Shown: in pieces, positions 17,666-26,896 of the stretch | How positions within the stretch are numbered: position 1 is the stretch's first letter | Layout: every line of letters starts with the position of its first letter | Origin: Maribacter sp. BPC-D8 | Lineage (GTDB): Bacteria > Bacteroidota > Bacteroidia > Flavobacteriales > Flavobacteriaceae | Assembly: GCF_035207705.1 (NCBI RefSeq) | Contig: NZ_CP128187.1 | Coordinates: 2,170,001 to 2,234,000, forward strand | Direction: 5' to 3' | DNA length: 64,000 nucleotides | Translations under genes and position numbers: made by a program | Notes under the pieces: generated by a model | Told to the model about the DNA's origin: nothing | Database searches by the model: none | Seen by the model: only the letters and a program-made list of their open reading frames with translations

Positions 17666-18310
17666 ATGATCAACTTCTATCTAAAAGCAAAACATTGGCA
17701 ACTATTCGTTCTAATGTTGGGTATTCCGTTGTCATACCAACTATATACAATATCTCAGTTTTTTGGACTACAAACGCATCCAAATCCAATATCAGAAAGT
17801 GGAGCTGGTGTAACTGAAGTTCTAAACGACAACATATTTTATTTTGACTATTTCCCATATGTAATGATTTTATATGTCGTTATGTTTTTCGGTTGGTTTT
17901 GGTCTATCGCAATCGGACTTCAAAAAAACATTCCGCCAGAAAATAAAATGAAGGTTAAAAAGTTTAAGGTTTTATTCTTCATACCTCTTATCTATATCAT
18001 ATCTATACTGCTTTTAATGGCCGGACTATTTTCTGGAACAGAAATTAATAGTTTCTCATTTATTGGTTGGCCTTTGTACATTATTCTACTACTCCACTTA
18101 TTCTCCATGTTCTGTATTTTCTATTGTATGTATTTTATTGCGAAAACAATAAAAACTGCAGAATTGAAAAGGAAAGTAGAATTTGGAGATTTTGCCGGAG
18201 AGTTTTTTCTTTTATGGTTTTATTTTATAGGCGTGTGGATAATTCAACCAAAAGTCAATAAACTTTACAAAGATGAAAACACAGCAATTAACAATAGTCA
18301 ACTGCAATAA
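17666..18310 (+). CDS. Multi-pass membrane protein of unknown function
   Basis: The 214-residue protein has about five hydrophobic helices (near residues 12-30, 62-82, 100-120, 130-158 and 180-200) and short charged loops. A tryptophan-rich segment FFGWFWSIAIGL lies in the second helix. No signal peptide or known motif was seen. It precedes the next small membrane protein by 12 bp, so they are likely co-transcribed. A role in immunity at the inner membrane would fit the neighbourhood but is inference. Confidence 0.65.
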   Translation: MINFYLKAKHWQLFVLMLGIPLSYQLYTISQFFGLQTHPNPISESGAGVTEVLNDNIFYFDYFPYVMILYVVMFFGWFWSIAIGLQKNIPPENKMKVKKFKVLFFIPLIYIISILLLMAGLFSGTEINSFSFIGWPLYIILLLHLFSMFCIFYCMYFIAKTIKTAELKRKVEFGDFAGEFFLLWFYFIGVWIIQPKVNKLYKDENTAINNSQLQ

Positions 18311-18322
18311 AACATACTAATA

Positions 18323-18586
18323 ATGAATACAAAGAACCTATCTGAACTAACAGATGAAGAATTAGTAGTTGAAAAAAAGAAACTAAAAAAGTCTAAAATT
18401 ATTAATGCTTTTGTAATTGGGTTTCTTGCAAGCATAATAGCTATAGGACTGGTTTCATCTATTTATGGAAAAAATTACTCGATACTGATTCCGTTATTAT
18501 TTCCTATCTATTTTATCTATCGAATAGTTAGCAACTCTAATAAGATTGATGAGTTAGAAGCGTTGTTTAAAAAGCGTAACATTTGA
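18323..18586 (+). CDS. Small two-helix membrane protein
   Basis: The 87-residue protein has a charged N-terminal helix (DEELVVEKKKLKKSKIINA), two adjacent membrane helices (about residues 30-48 and 52-70) and a helical C-terminal tail (NKIDELEALFKKR). The two-helix hairpin with charged flanks suggests an inner-membrane accessory subunit. It follows the previous membrane protein by 12 bp. No family was recognised. Confidence 0.65.
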   Translation: MNTKNLSELTDEELVVEKKKLKKSKIINAFVIGFLASIIAIGLVSSIYGKNYSILIPLLFPIYFIYRIVSNSNKIDELEALFKKRNI

Positions 18587-18663
18587 ATCTATCAAAATAA
18601 AACTCAAAATCAACTTATCAATTCTGCTTAAAATAATCGAGCTACAATACATCAAACACTAAA

Positions 18664-19323
18664 ATGAAAAACAAACTCTCTATCATATTATTACTTCTCT
18701 TAACAGCAATCTCTTGCAAAACAATCGACAAGAAAATTGATTCTAAGAACACCATAAATATTGAATGGACGACTGATTTAAAAGGAGACTTTTCTTTTAA
18801 AGAAAACTGGAGTTATAAAGAAGGAGTTTATAAAAACAGTCATGGTCAATTAAGTTGCGACGGCAGTTGCCCAGTAGCGATTGACCGAATGAAAGACAAT
18901 ACCGGTAAAATATATAAAGATTCATTACAAGCATTCTATAAGTTAATAGATACTACCCACGTATACCATTCTTTAAAGTCGGAAAATAGAATGTATGAAT
19001 ATTCAGGTACAGATTATATAGATTTCAAGAAACTAAAGAATGGAACTATAAAAGGAGAATCTCAAAGCAACGTTTCTACACACAGCAATTTAATATTGGA
19101 ACTGAAAAATGACTCATGTACTGCTTCTGTTTATTTCAACAGTATAAGAGATTTAGGAATCAATACTTTCCCTTTAAAAAGCGGAACCATTAAAATTGAT
19201 AAAACACTATTTGAAAGCGGAATTATAAAAGCTGTGTTCGATTTTGAGTTTGAAAATACTTTAGAAACAGATAAACAGTTATACTGGAAAGGGAATATTT
19301 ACAGTAAAGTAATAATGGAATAA
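18664..19323 (+). CDS. Lipoprotein of unknown function
   Basis: The 219-residue protein starts with a lipoprotein signal (LLLLLTAISC, lipobox cysteine at about residue 19) and a Lys/Asp-rich linker, so it should be membrane-anchored on the periplasmic side or surface. The mature part is mostly beta-strand, with a paired-cysteine segment LSCDGSCPVAIDRM. The domain is not recognised. It follows two small membrane-protein genes with a 77-bp gap. Confidence 0.65.
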   Translation: MKNKLSIILLLLLTAISCKTIDKKIDSKNTINIEWTTDLKGDFSFKENWSYKEGVYKNSHGQLSCDGSCPVAIDRMKDNTGKIYKDSLQAFYKLIDTTHVYHSLKSENRMYEYSGTDYIDFKKLKNGTIKGESQSNVSTHSNLILELKNDSCTASVYFNSIRDLGINTFPLKSGTIKIDKTLFESGIIKAVFDFEFENTLETDKQLYWKGNIYSKVIME

Positions 19324-19350
19324 AGTACAACTCGCAATACAACCTATCAA

Positions 19351-20436
19351 ATGAACGAAGATCTTAAACAATACGAAGCGTCTATCAAGAAAAAGCATAG
19401 CGTTCATTGGACTCCCAAATTTGAAGAGGAAATAAAAACTGATTTGAATAAAATAGTGATTATACCTATTGTGAATAAAACATTTGAAAAGTTAGGTTGG
19501 GATATTGTTTACCATGATGATAGAAATGCCGAAGCAAAAAGAAAAGGAGATTGGAACCGTTGGACTGAAAAAATTAATGTCTCTTTTAAAAATGGTAAAT
19601 TAACTGTTAAAAGTATCTCTCTCGGCAATGAAATTTGGGACAATGGTCGAAATTCAAAAAGGGTTAAATTATTCATTCATGCATTTCAACAAACTGAGAA
19701 AGAATTTGACCATGAAACATTAGCCGAACTTGAAAAGGAAATTGAAAAAGCAAACAATTGGGATGACTACGTAATCCCAGAAAATTTACCAAAGCCTAAA
19801 AGTAGAAAAGAACCTCAAATTTGGATTCCCGTTGTTGGCGGTTTAATTACAGCGCTAATAGTTGGTGCTATTGTAGCATTTCTTTCTGTAAAAGGAATAT
19901 ACATTATTGGGGTTTTTGAAGTTGTCGTTGCAATAGTATTAGGGTATGTGCTTTCTAAACTAATTAAGATAAGTAATTACACATCTTATGATCCTTTACA
20001 TTTTTTACTTATAGCAATGATAGTGGTTACCTATGTATCCAATCAATATTTTCAATACCAAATAATATTAAATGAAAACAACTTTCAACCATTTAGCTTT
20101 TTGGAATTTTTACAAGCGAGGTTTGATGCTGGCTTAACCATTAAAAATACAAATACAGGTTGGATCGGTTTAGTAATTAGTTGGATCGTTCAATTAGTAA
20201 TTACTTACTTCATTGGTCTCTTAAGACTTGTTTCTGGCTTAACGGCTTATCAACTGGAAAGAATACCACCTGAGGTTGTTGATTTCGCCTATTACCACTT
20301 CGTAAAAGAAAAAACAGAGCATCAAGTTCGTACAGAATTATCAAAAATGGGATGGACAGATACTCAAGACCAAGATGAAGTTTTTGAATCGATAGGCGCT
20401 ATAGCAGGAGCTACAGAGTTAAATAGAATGGAGTAG
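19351..20436 (+). CDS. Membrane protein with soluble N-terminal domain, unknown function
   Basis: The 361-residue protein has a cytoplasmic-looking N-terminal domain (residues 1-150) with a LGWDIVYHDDRNAEAKRKGD motif, then four or five membrane helices (about 158-178, 182-203, 215-232, 268-292) and a soluble C-terminal part (ERIPPEVVDFAYYHF, then VRTELSKMGW). The tail reads like a small helical domain with a shared tryptophan motif. No family was recognised. It lies 27 bp after the lipoprotein gene. Confidence 0.65.
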   Translation: MNEDLKQYEASIKKKHSVHWTPKFEEEIKTDLNKIVIIPIVNKTFEKLGWDIVYHDDRNAEAKRKGDWNRWTEKINVSFKNGKLTVKSISLGNEIWDNGRNSKRVKLFIHAFQQTEKEFDHETLAELEKEIEKANNWDDYVIPENLPKPKSRKEPQIWIPVVGGLITALIVGAIVAFLSVKGIYIIGVFEVVVAIVLGYVLSKLIKISNYTSYDPLHFLLIAMIVVTYVSNQYFQYQIILNENNFQPFSFLEFLQARFDAGLTIKNTNTGWIGLVISWIVQLVITYFIGLLRLVSGLTAYQLERIPPEVVDFAYYHFVKEKTEHQVRTELSKMGWTDTQDQDEVFESIGAIAGATELNRME

Positions 20437-20460
20437 ACAGTTTTATAACTTCACTTAATC

Positions 20461-20475
20461 ATTAACGTTAGGCTT
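20461..20475 (+). repeat. attC-core-like heptamer between accessory genes
   Basis: AACGTTAGGC contains GTTAGGC, which matches the integron attC core GTTRRRY. It lies 22 bp upstream of the DUF4304-like gene. A seven-base match alone is weak; no clear partner RYYYAAC arm was seen. Confidence 0.25.
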
Positions 20476-20496
20476 CTGAATAAAATAGTATACGGA

Positions 20497-21186
20497 ATGA
20501 ATACGAAAGAAATTTTCAATATTGGTTGTAATAAAATTCATGAAAATTTTATCGATTGCGGATTTAAAGCAATTAAAAAAGGTCAGGTATTAAAAAAGTC
20601 TTCTGATAATAAATTATTTGATTTCGTCATTACCTTTTCATCAACCACAAAAAACTGGAGTGGTTCTATAGCTGTTAATCCATATATTTTAGTCGAATCA
20701 AAACAATTGAAAAAGTGGAGAAAAGAAAAATATAATTCTGAAGATGAAAGTGCAATTATTTTTCGCACAAGTTTAGAAAGCATAACTCCGCTTAAAGGGA
20801 AACATAATGAATGGAATATCGCAATAAATAATCAAGAAAATAGTATTCCTAAATTATCAGAAACCATTAAAATCTATGCGTTTCCCGTTTTTGAAAAATT
20901 TGAAAATATTGAAAATATCGTAAATGAAATTGCTCAAAATGGATTACAACTAAATGAACATTTTGATACAAAAAATCAAAATTTACCTATAGATTTTCTT
21001 GTATACTATGGTGACATAAAAACCGCAGAAGTAGCTTTTAATAATTATTTGAACACTCAAAAATTAAGAGGAAGAGCAACAAGTTTTTATAAAAAAATTC
21101 AAGAAGACAAGAATACTTCTTATGGTAATATAACAGATATTACTATGAAAAAGGCATTTCTAAACGAATTAAAAATTCACTCTTAA
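20497..21186 (+). CDS. DUF4304-like protein, possible immunity protein
   Basis: The 229-residue soluble protein begins with a helix and a GFKAIKKGQVLKKSS segment, then FDFVITFSSTTKNWSGSIAVNP. The order GF-x-K-x-G, basic strand, then F-x-I-x-FSS and an -I-x-VNP strand resembles DUF4304 proteins, which are common in polyimmunity loci of Bacteroidota. No signal peptide is present. It is followed at 32 bp by a SUKH gene and then an Imm26-like gene, which supports an immunity role by context. Family assignment is by pattern and not certain. Confidence 0.5.
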   Translation: MNTKEIFNIGCNKIHENFIDCGFKAIKKGQVLKKSSDNKLFDFVITFSSTTKNWSGSIAVNPYILVESKQLKKWRKEKYNSEDESAIIFRTSLESITPLKGKHNEWNIAINNQENSIPKLSETIKIYAFPVFEKFENIENIVNEIAQNGLQLNEHFDTKNQNLPIDFLVYYGDIKTAEVAFNNYLNTQKLRGRATSFYKKIQEDKNTSYGNITDITMKKAFLNELKIHS

Positions 21187-21218
21187 AATAAAAATACTAA
21201 ACTATTTAAACTCTATTA

Positions 21219-21713
21219 ATGAAAGACGGCTTCTTTACCTCGTTAAAAAAACTAAGACAAGAAATTAAACCTCTTGACAATACTTCTGTTCTAGATGTTG
21301 AAAAAAAGTACAGTATTAAATTTCCAGAATCATATATCAATTTATTACGATTTCAAAATGGTGGTTATTTAGACTATTCTAATTACCCTATTGAATTATT
21401 AAAGATTAAAGTACCTTTTTCAGATGATACCTTAACCATAAGAGGGTTATGTGGAATTAGAAATGAATCTAGAGATTACGATCTTGAAGAAAACACAGAC
21501 CTTTTAGAAGAATGGGGTCTAGATAAAACTAAATACGTTGCATTAGATAACGATGGTCATTGGTGGGTATGTTTTGACAAAACACAACTGAACCAAAATG
21601 GAGAACCAAAAATTGTACATATTGAACTTGAATATGGCGACAGCCCTGTTATTACCGTTTTAGCCGACAGTTTCCAAAGTTTTATAAGTAACCTACAACC
21701 AAAAGAGTTGTAA
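21219..21713 (+). CDS. SMI1/KNR4 (SUKH) family immunity protein
   Basis: The 164-residue protein shows the SUKH pattern: N-terminal VEKKYSIKFPESYINLLRFQNGG (conserved segment P-x-x-Y-x-x-L-x-x-x-NGG; residues about 27-49), a middle G(I)RN segment, then KYVALDNDGHWWVCFD with the typical DG(H)-W-W turn, and a C-terminal VLADSFQSFISNL helix. These cytoplasmic proteins neutralise diverse nuclease and deaminase toxins of contact-dependent or T6SS-like systems. No cognate toxin is nearby, fitting an orphan immunity gene in an array. Confidence 0.88.
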   Translation: MKDGFFTSLKKLRQEIKPLDNTSVLDVEKKYSIKFPESYINLLRFQNGGYLDYSNYPIELLKIKVPFSDDTLTIRGLCGIRNESRDYDLEENTDLLEEWGLDKTKYVALDNDGHWWVCFDKTQLNQNGEPKIVHIELEYGDSPVITVLADSFQSFISNLQPKEL

Positions 21714-21754
21714 GCATCGCAGTGAAAAAATTAGAAACAAATAAGCGAATTTAA

Positions 21755-22621
21755 ATGGGAACTTTTAGAACAGGAATTTTAGACAATGATACTTCTGCAG
21801 AGGTTTATAATAAGTTTATTGAGCACTTGGAGAATGGAATCTCAATTCCGGATATTATTAAGAAAATAAATATTGAGTTCTTAGATTATTCTAAAGGAGA
21901 TTCTAAAACTGATTTCATTTTCGCACTTGGTCTTGCCTTATGGGAAAATTGTGCGCTTGATGAAAAAATGCTAAATCAAATAAAAGAGTTTATTGATTTA
22001 GAAGTTGATCTTGATAACTGGAGAAAACTTGAAGGAAGCGAAAAAGATATCAAGCAAAGAAAGCTGGTATTAAAAAAATATCTGAAGAAGATAGAAACAC
22101 AAAGAAGCAAACCTTTAAAAAAGGTAAAAAAAGTAATCATTTACCAACCACCAATTTTCAAAACCGGAGATTGTTTAATATACAAACTGTCAAATGGAAA
22201 CTTTACAGGCGCAATAGCTATCGGAGAGCATAAAATTGACAAAAAAGAAATGGGAAGCAATGTAGTTATGTCCACTAACATCAATCAATTAAGCAAACCC
22301 AATAAAGAAGAATTTGAAAAGGCAGATGTTCTTATTACGAATTTCGGAGATTTAAAAAATTGGGTTCAAATTAGCGAGTATTCAGCAGATTTTTTCAATG
22401 AATTTAATACCGAAATTGAAGTTGTAGATAGCATAGAAGTAAAAGAAGAAATACAAGAATATTTCAGTACTAATTTTTGTGGCTACTCCCCTTGGAATTT
22501 TCTAATAACGAATATTGAAAATGAACTAACAAGAAAACCTGTTAAAAGAAAAATCAAAGTTTTAAGTGTAGCAGATATTCTAATTGATCTAAAATTAAAA
22601 GAAACTCGCAACAAATATTAA
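21755..22621 (+). CDS. Second Imm26-like immunity protein with helical N-terminal domain
   Basis: The 288-residue protein has an N-terminal helical domain (residues 1-125, DFIFALGLALWENCALDEKM) of the type often fused ahead of Imm26 in Bacteroidota. A beta domain from about residue 130 follows (PPIFKTGDCLIYKLSNGNFT, then GAIAIGEHK) and the later CGYSPWNFLI matches the PWN(I/F) motif in the protein at 15657. There is no signal peptide. It lies directly after the SUKH gene (41-bp gap). Target toxin unknown. Confidence 0.6.
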   Translation: MGTFRTGILDNDTSAEVYNKFIEHLENGISIPDIIKKINIEFLDYSKGDSKTDFIFALGLALWENCALDEKMLNQIKEFIDLEVDLDNWRKLEGSEKDIKQRKLVLKKYLKKIETQRSKPLKKVKKVIIYQPPIFKTGDCLIYKLSNGNFTGAIAIGEHKIDKKEMGSNVVMSTNINQLSKPNKEEFEKADVLITNFGDLKNWVQISEYSADFFNEFNTEIEVVDSIEVKEEIQEYFSTNFCGYSPWNFLITNIENELTRKPVKRKIKVLSVADILIDLKLKETRNKY

Positions 22622-22724
22622 ACATATTCAAAAGAAGAAACATTTCAATTAGCTGTCAGTAACCAAAAAATAACATCTTACCCTGGCACTACCAACAAAA
22701 CATAATTACCTATAAATAGAATAA

Positions 22725-23456
22725 ATGAAAACCTTTATAACCTTATTAATACTCATAGCTTCTAATTTCTCTTTTGCACAAAGTGAAGAAAACATAGAAA
22801 AATTTAGAGCATTAGAACCCAATCTTTGGTTAGGCATTTGGGATAAAGAAAACTCAAGCGAATCAATAAAAATTGACACATTGAGCTATGATGACATTCC
22901 GAAATCAATGGATTTTAAAGGTACCGTTGTTGAAGCGCTAAAATGGACAGATGCTAATGGTGAGAATATTTTAATACAAACAGTAACAGGCTACTTTACA
23001 TGGAAAGACTATGAAGAAAATTCCAAAGATTATATGCTTCAAGATAAAGCTGAATTGTATGCCTATTTATATGTAAAAAGCAATACTGAACAAGAGTACA
23101 AGAAGAAATGGAGAGTATATGATTATATAGAATGTTATGGAGTAGATATGTTTATTGGCTTTGTACCAAAAGCAACCACCATTACCGATTTGGACAATGA
23201 CGGCATTTCTGAAATAGCTATGCCATACGTATCTATGTGCCGTGGCGGAATGGACCCAGGCATTATGAAAATAATCATGTTCGAAGAAAATACGAAATAT
23301 GCCTTGAGAGGTTCTACAATGATTATGTGCGGTAATGAAAATGCCTATGGCGGCGAATATGAAGCCAGCTCCAATTTAGAACAAAAGCCAAGTTTTAATA
23401 ATTTTCTAAAAGAAGATTGGGATAGAAATAAATGTGAAGAAGGTAAATACTACTAG
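22725..23456 (+). CDS. Secreted M949_RS01915-like protein
   Basis: The 243-residue protein has a signal peptide (MKTFITLLILIASNFSFAQ). Its mature part has LKWTDANGENILIQTVTG, then YIECYGVDMFIGFVPKATTI, TDLDNDGISEIAMPYVSMCR and a cysteine-rich end, which match a Bacteroidota family named after M949_RS01915. The DLDNDGISE loop is a calcium-binding, VCBS-like motif. The family is sometimes annotated as surface polysaccharide biosynthesis, but without direct evidence. It is probably periplasmic. XAC2610-type immunity proteins share such a loop, so an immunity role is possible. Confidence 0.6.
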   Translation: MKTFITLLILIASNFSFAQSEENIEKFRALEPNLWLGIWDKENSSESIKIDTLSYDDIPKSMDFKGTVVEALKWTDANGENILIQTVTGYFTWKDYEENSKDYMLQDKAELYAYLYVKSNTEQEYKKKWRVYDYIECYGVDMFIGFVPKATTITDLDNDGISEIAMPYVSMCRGGMDPGIMKIIMFEENTKYALRGSTMIMCGNENAYGGEYEASSNLEQKPSFNNFLKEDWDRNKCEEGKYY

Positions 23457-23630
23457 AGCGTAAGTATTAAAATCACATATAATAACCGACTACAATACCG
23501 GCGTAAATACCGGCAACACACTTCTATTGCTCCACTTATAGCGGTCAAAAGTATCGAATACAAACTAAACTACCACGTTTGTCAACTCGGTACAATCTTG
23601 GGCAATACATTACGATATATTTATACAGAT

Positions 23631-23831
23631 ATGTCAAATCCTTTTAAAAAGATTGTAAAAAACGCTAACGAAACCCAAAAAGATTGGGGAACGAATGCGA
23701 CTTCAGAAACCAGTTCTCGTAAATGCGAAAACTGTGGCGCAGCTAGACCCAAAGACACCAATCTAACTACTTGCGACTATTGTGATTTTAAGTTTATGGA
23801 TATTGACAACGAGATTAAAACTGATATATAA
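23631..23831 (+). CDS. Small zinc-ribbon protein
   Basis: The 66-residue protein begins at ATG 23631; an upstream TTG at 23598 would add 11 residues but is less likely. It carries one zinc ribbon (CENCGAARPKDTNLTTCDYC; two C-x2-C knuckles). Its stop overlaps the next ATG by one base (TAATG), indicating translational coupling with the larger zinc-ribbon protein that follows. It is cytoplasmic. Function unknown. Confidence 0.7.
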   Translation: MSNPFKKIVKNANETQKDWGTNATSETSSRKCENCGAARPKDTNLTTCDYCDFKFMDIDNEIKTDI

Positions 23832-24688
23832 TGTTTGGATTCTCTAAAAAAGACAATAAAGAAGAAAGAAAAAGTCAGCCTGAATATCTTGCATTAGTTG
23901 CTAAATGGGATACATTTTTAGCAAAAATGGAGACGCGTTTTACAGAGTCGTTGGTACATGCCGAAGAAGCCATATTAGACAATTTAGAAGCAAATAACTA
24001 TGACATGTCTGCAAACATGACTGCATGGAGCGGAATTAAATCTCAGCTAGAGGGTTTAGGGGAAAAAATAGAGCAAACGTTTGATGATAAAGTGCAACCC
24101 CAAATGTTAGATTATGTTGAACGATGGGATATTATTGATCAATACCAAAAAGGTTCTGAATTATCGTATTCTTTTAGCAGAAGAATAGAACGGTTTGAAA
24201 TTGAACTAGAAGGCAAAATTGCGCAAGAATTCTACAACCATGCTATTCAATTATTAAATGAAGATTTTCATTGCTCGCAATGCAGTGGTAAGCTAGAAGT
24301 GAAGAAAGACATTTTCAGATCTCATTATGTAGGTTGTGGGTATTGCAATACGGTAAACACGTTTGTACCCAGCGATAAAATCACAGAAATACGTTGGGTA
24401 GTCGATAATATAGCGAAACACAAAGTATTGAAAGAGTGGGATGAAAAAAATGCAGCTCATAAACATTGTCAAAGTTTTCGCAGTTTAAATAAAGGAGATG
24501 ATAAAACACCTTTAGCAAAAGCCTATGATAACTGGGAAATTAAAGAAAATGCGTTCTGGACAAATTATTTTACAGAAAGAGCAGCCTTTTTACCAGAATA
24601 TCAAGAGACGATTAAACACGATGTAAGCGTGAAAATGAACCTCTATTTCTATGATAATAAAAAGAGGAGCGATTTAAATAAAAATTAA
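23831..24688 (+). CDS. Helical zinc-ribbon protein of unknown function
   Basis: The 285-residue protein begins MFGFSKKDNKEE and has a long helical N-terminal half. A zinc ribbon at about residues 148-170 (HCSQCSGKLEVKKDIFRSHY, then GCGYC) follows, and then a second helical part with a WDEKNAAHKHC motif. It has no signal peptide or membrane helix. It is translationally coupled to the small zinc-ribbon gene and 12 bp ahead of the next gene. The protein at 53410 begins with a similar GLFSKKD string. No family was recognised with certainty. Confidence 0.65.
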   Translation: MFGFSKKDNKEERKSQPEYLALVAKWDTFLAKMETRFTESLVHAEEAILDNLEANNYDMSANMTAWSGIKSQLEGLGEKIEQTFDDKVQPQMLDYVERWDIIDQYQKGSELSYSFSRRIERFEIELEGKIAQEFYNHAIQLLNEDFHCSQCSGKLEVKKDIFRSHYVGCGYCNTVNTFVPSDKITEIRWVVDNIAKHKVLKEWDEKNAAHKHCQSFRSLNKGDDKTPLAKAYDNWEIKENAFWTNYFTERAAFLPEYQETIKHDVSVKMNLYFYDNKKRSDLNKN

Positions 24689-24700
24689 AGCCAAAAAAAT

Positions 24701-25255
24701 ATGGAAATTAACGGAGTTACTTTTAGAGACTATGCCTGTGCATCGGCAAATATGGCAGCAGGTATGCCTACAGAAAAAATTTGTGAAATTCTAGGTATAG
24801 AGTTGCCAGTATGGGAAGACACTAAAAACCAATGGAACGGTAAAATGGCAGAATTAAGCCATGACGATATGAAGTTTTTTGGTGAAGTTTTTATGAATCC
24901 GAAACAAGGTAAGTTTGCCAATGCTGAAGGCGGTGCAGAAGGTCCGGAAGTAGCTCTGGAAAAATATCCTAAGTGGAGCGACCACATTAAAATGGAAAGA
25001 CATTTTGCTATTGCGCAAGATGTAGGTATTGATATTGATTTTCAAAAAGAATATGGTGTTTCGATCACCCAATTTTCTCAACTAGGTATGCATTGGGGCG
25101 GGCGAATTCAAAAAGCCATGCAAGAAGATCCTAATTCTGGTAAAATTCAAAAACTTTTAAAGAAACAAGGAAAATTAACTGAAAAATGGGAGGCACACTT
25201 TAATGAGATGTACCAAGGCCAGAGCGCCAATTTAAGCGATGATATTGATTTTTAA
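24701..25255 (+). CDS. DUF6620-like protein
   Basis: The 184-residue protein starts MEINGVTFRDYACASANMAA and has GMPTEKICEILGIELPVWED, a pattern I associate with the Bacteroidota DUF6620 family. It is soluble and mainly helical, with a KLTEKWEAHFNEMYQ end. It closes a tight three-gene unit with the two zinc-ribbon proteins and is followed by a strong terminator. Function is unknown. The family name is from memory and should be treated as tentative. Confidence 0.55.
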   Translation: MEINGVTFRDYACASANMAAGMPTEKICEILGIELPVWEDTKNQWNGKMAELSHDDMKFFGEVFMNPKQGKFANAEGGAEGPEVALEKYPKWSDHIKMERHFAIAQDVGIDIDFQKEYGVSITQFSQLGMHWGGRIQKAMQEDPNSGKIQKLLKKQGKLTEKWEAHFNEMYQGQSANLSDDIDF

Positions 25256-25287
25256 GAGATTACACACTAACTATTTACTATAAGTAA

Positions 25288-25327
25288 GAATAAGGCTGAA
25301 TAATTTTATTCAGCCTTATTCGTTTTT
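25288..25327 (+). terminator. Strong Rho-independent terminator
   Basis: GAATAAGGCTGAATA (25288-25302) and its exact complement (25307-25321) form a 15-bp stem with a 4-nt loop followed by GTTTTTG. It ends the 23631-25255 transcription unit. Confidence 0.9.
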
Positions 25328-25357
25328 GTAAAACAGCAATAAGCAATTGAATATTAC

Positions 25358-25735
25358 ATGACAAAGAATATCAAAATAGTATTAATCTTAATAGGCGTTG
25401 TGCTTACCCTACTATTTGTATTCCAATTTGTTATGAGTAGCTACAAATTAGATAATGCAGAAAAGAAGACCACAGTTTCTACCATAACGAGAAAGGAATT
25501 AAAACCACCAGGACTTTACCCACAGCATTCTTGGGTAGGTAAAACTATGCATACAACAAACGTTCATAAGGGAAGAGATTTCTTAATTCATGTTTCTATA
25601 GATAGTAAAGAAGCTTCTTTTTCCGTTACTGAAGAAGCCTATAATAAGTATAAAATTAAAGATACCGTAAATGTTGTATTTGTTGATGCTGGTATTTTTA
25701 GAGGGAATGTAGTACTAGGAGTTACCATAGAATAA
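25358..25735 (+). CDS. Single-pass membrane-anchored protein of unknown function
   Basis: The 125-residue protein has one N-terminal membrane anchor (residues 7-28) followed by a small beta-rich extracytoplasmic domain with VHKGRDFLIHVSIDSKEASF and YKIKDTVNVVFVDAG. The pattern of a helix and then an OB-like beta domain resembles DUF3592-type anchored proteins, but no clear match was seen. It starts just after a terminator and precedes a membrane protein gene by 23 bp. Confidence 0.6.
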   Translation: MTKNIKIVLILIGVVLTLLFVFQFVMSSYKLDNAEKKTTVSTITRKELKPPGLYPQHSWVGKTMHTTNVHKGRDFLIHVSIDSKEASFSVTEEAYNKYKIKDTVNVVFVDAGIFRGNVVLGVTIE

Positions 25736-25758
25736 TTCTAAAACAACGATAATAAAAA

Positions 25759-26886
25759 ATGTTTGCTATAATTATACTTTTCGCAATACCATCTATTTTA
25801 CTGTCAATAGATTTTATTAGATTTCTTATAACAGGAAAGAGGATTTTCAATACTACTATAAATGGTATTATAGCCTTTATTTCAATTGTAGTACTTCCGT
25901 TTATTTTTATATCAACATTTGATATGATGCCTAATGACTGCTGTACAGATAGCGCAGTTTTCTCACCAGATCATAGGGTAACCATATACCTAATAATTGT
26001 ATTGTGCATAAGCACATATTATGTATCTCGATTCAATAAAACCATTACAAGTCCTATTATTGAAACATTAATTAACGCAGTCTTACTTGGCGGCATCGTA
26101 TTTAACGCATTTATTTTTGTTCAAGTAGGTGAAAGTTCTGGTATCGATGGCAACCTATTGGGGCTAATAGGTAACGCTCCTATTATGGTGTTATTTATAT
26201 TTCAATTAATTGAAAATCAAAAAAAAGTAAAAGAATACAGTGCTGATTACGACTATGAAGGCTTAAGTAAAATAGAGAAATTGGCATGGAACATACTTAA
26301 CTCAAATCTATTTATAAAAATCCCAATTCTCTGTGTTTTATGTTTACCTATACTAATAGTAGTATGTAGTTTTTTACTGCTTTTTGGTCAAAAACCAGAT
26401 TCTATTATCAGGGCTTTTACAGACACATATAAACATGGTTTTTCTCAATTAGATTATATGTGCGATAATGTGCAATGCGGCGGGCATTTTTTGTGTTCTG
26501 TGGCAGCCAATGGTCATAAAGAGTTAGTAAGTCCTAAAAGATTTGGAGAGAGAAGAGGCAACAGAATTATGTGTAACCGACAGCTTTTAATTTCAAATGC
26601 ATTTGAAGAGCTTATGGAGGTTAACTATCCTAAAACGCACAGTTTTATTAGAAAAAATTATAACCAGGTAGGTAATGTAGTTCACAAATATTATAGTTTT
26701 TTCAATAATAAATTCATAGCAGACATCGTCTATGTTTTAATGAAACCTCTAGAATGGTTCTTTTTATTTACACTTTACATTTTTGACCAAAATCCTGAGA
26801 ACAGAATTGCACAACAATATTTATCATTAGCAGATAGAAAAGCTATTGAAATGGATAGAAAACTGAACTATAATAATATTAATTAA
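25759..26886 (+). CDS. DUF6688-like multi-pass membrane protein
   Basis: The 375-residue protein has about six membrane helices in residues 1-220. A soluble segment with CDNVQCGGHFLCSVAANGHK, then SPKRFGERRGNRIMCNRQLL, EELMEVNYPKTHSFIRKNYN and a last hydrophobic stretch (EWFFLFTLYIF) follows. The C-x-x-x-x-C plus VAANGHK-x-x-VSPxRxGxRxG pattern is what I recall for DUF6688. Function is unknown. Ten bp separate it from the next gene. Confidence 0.6.
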   Translation: MFAIIILFAIPSILLSIDFIRFLITGKRIFNTTINGIIAFISIVVLPFIFISTFDMMPNDCCTDSAVFSPDHRVTIYLIIVLCISTYYVSRFNKTITSPIIETLINAVLLGGIVFNAFIFVQVGESSGIDGNLLGLIGNAPIMVLFIFQLIENQKKVKEYSADYDYEGLSKIEKLAWNILNSNLFIKIPILCVLCLPILIVVCSFLLLFGQKPDSIIRAFTDTYKHGFSQLDYMCDNVQCGGHFLCSVAANGHKELVSPKRFGERRGNRIMCNRQLLISNAFEELMEVNYPKTHSFIRKNYNQVGNVVHKYYSFFNNKFIADIVYVLMKPLEWFFLFTLYIFDQNPENRIAQQYLSLADRKAIEMDRKLNYNNIN

Positions 26887-26896
26887 GAATAAACGA

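Noticed and set aside
20461..20475. A genuine integron attC site at GTTAGGC
   Set aside because: Only the seven-base core fits; no paired R' arm or integrase was found, so it is listed only at low confidence.
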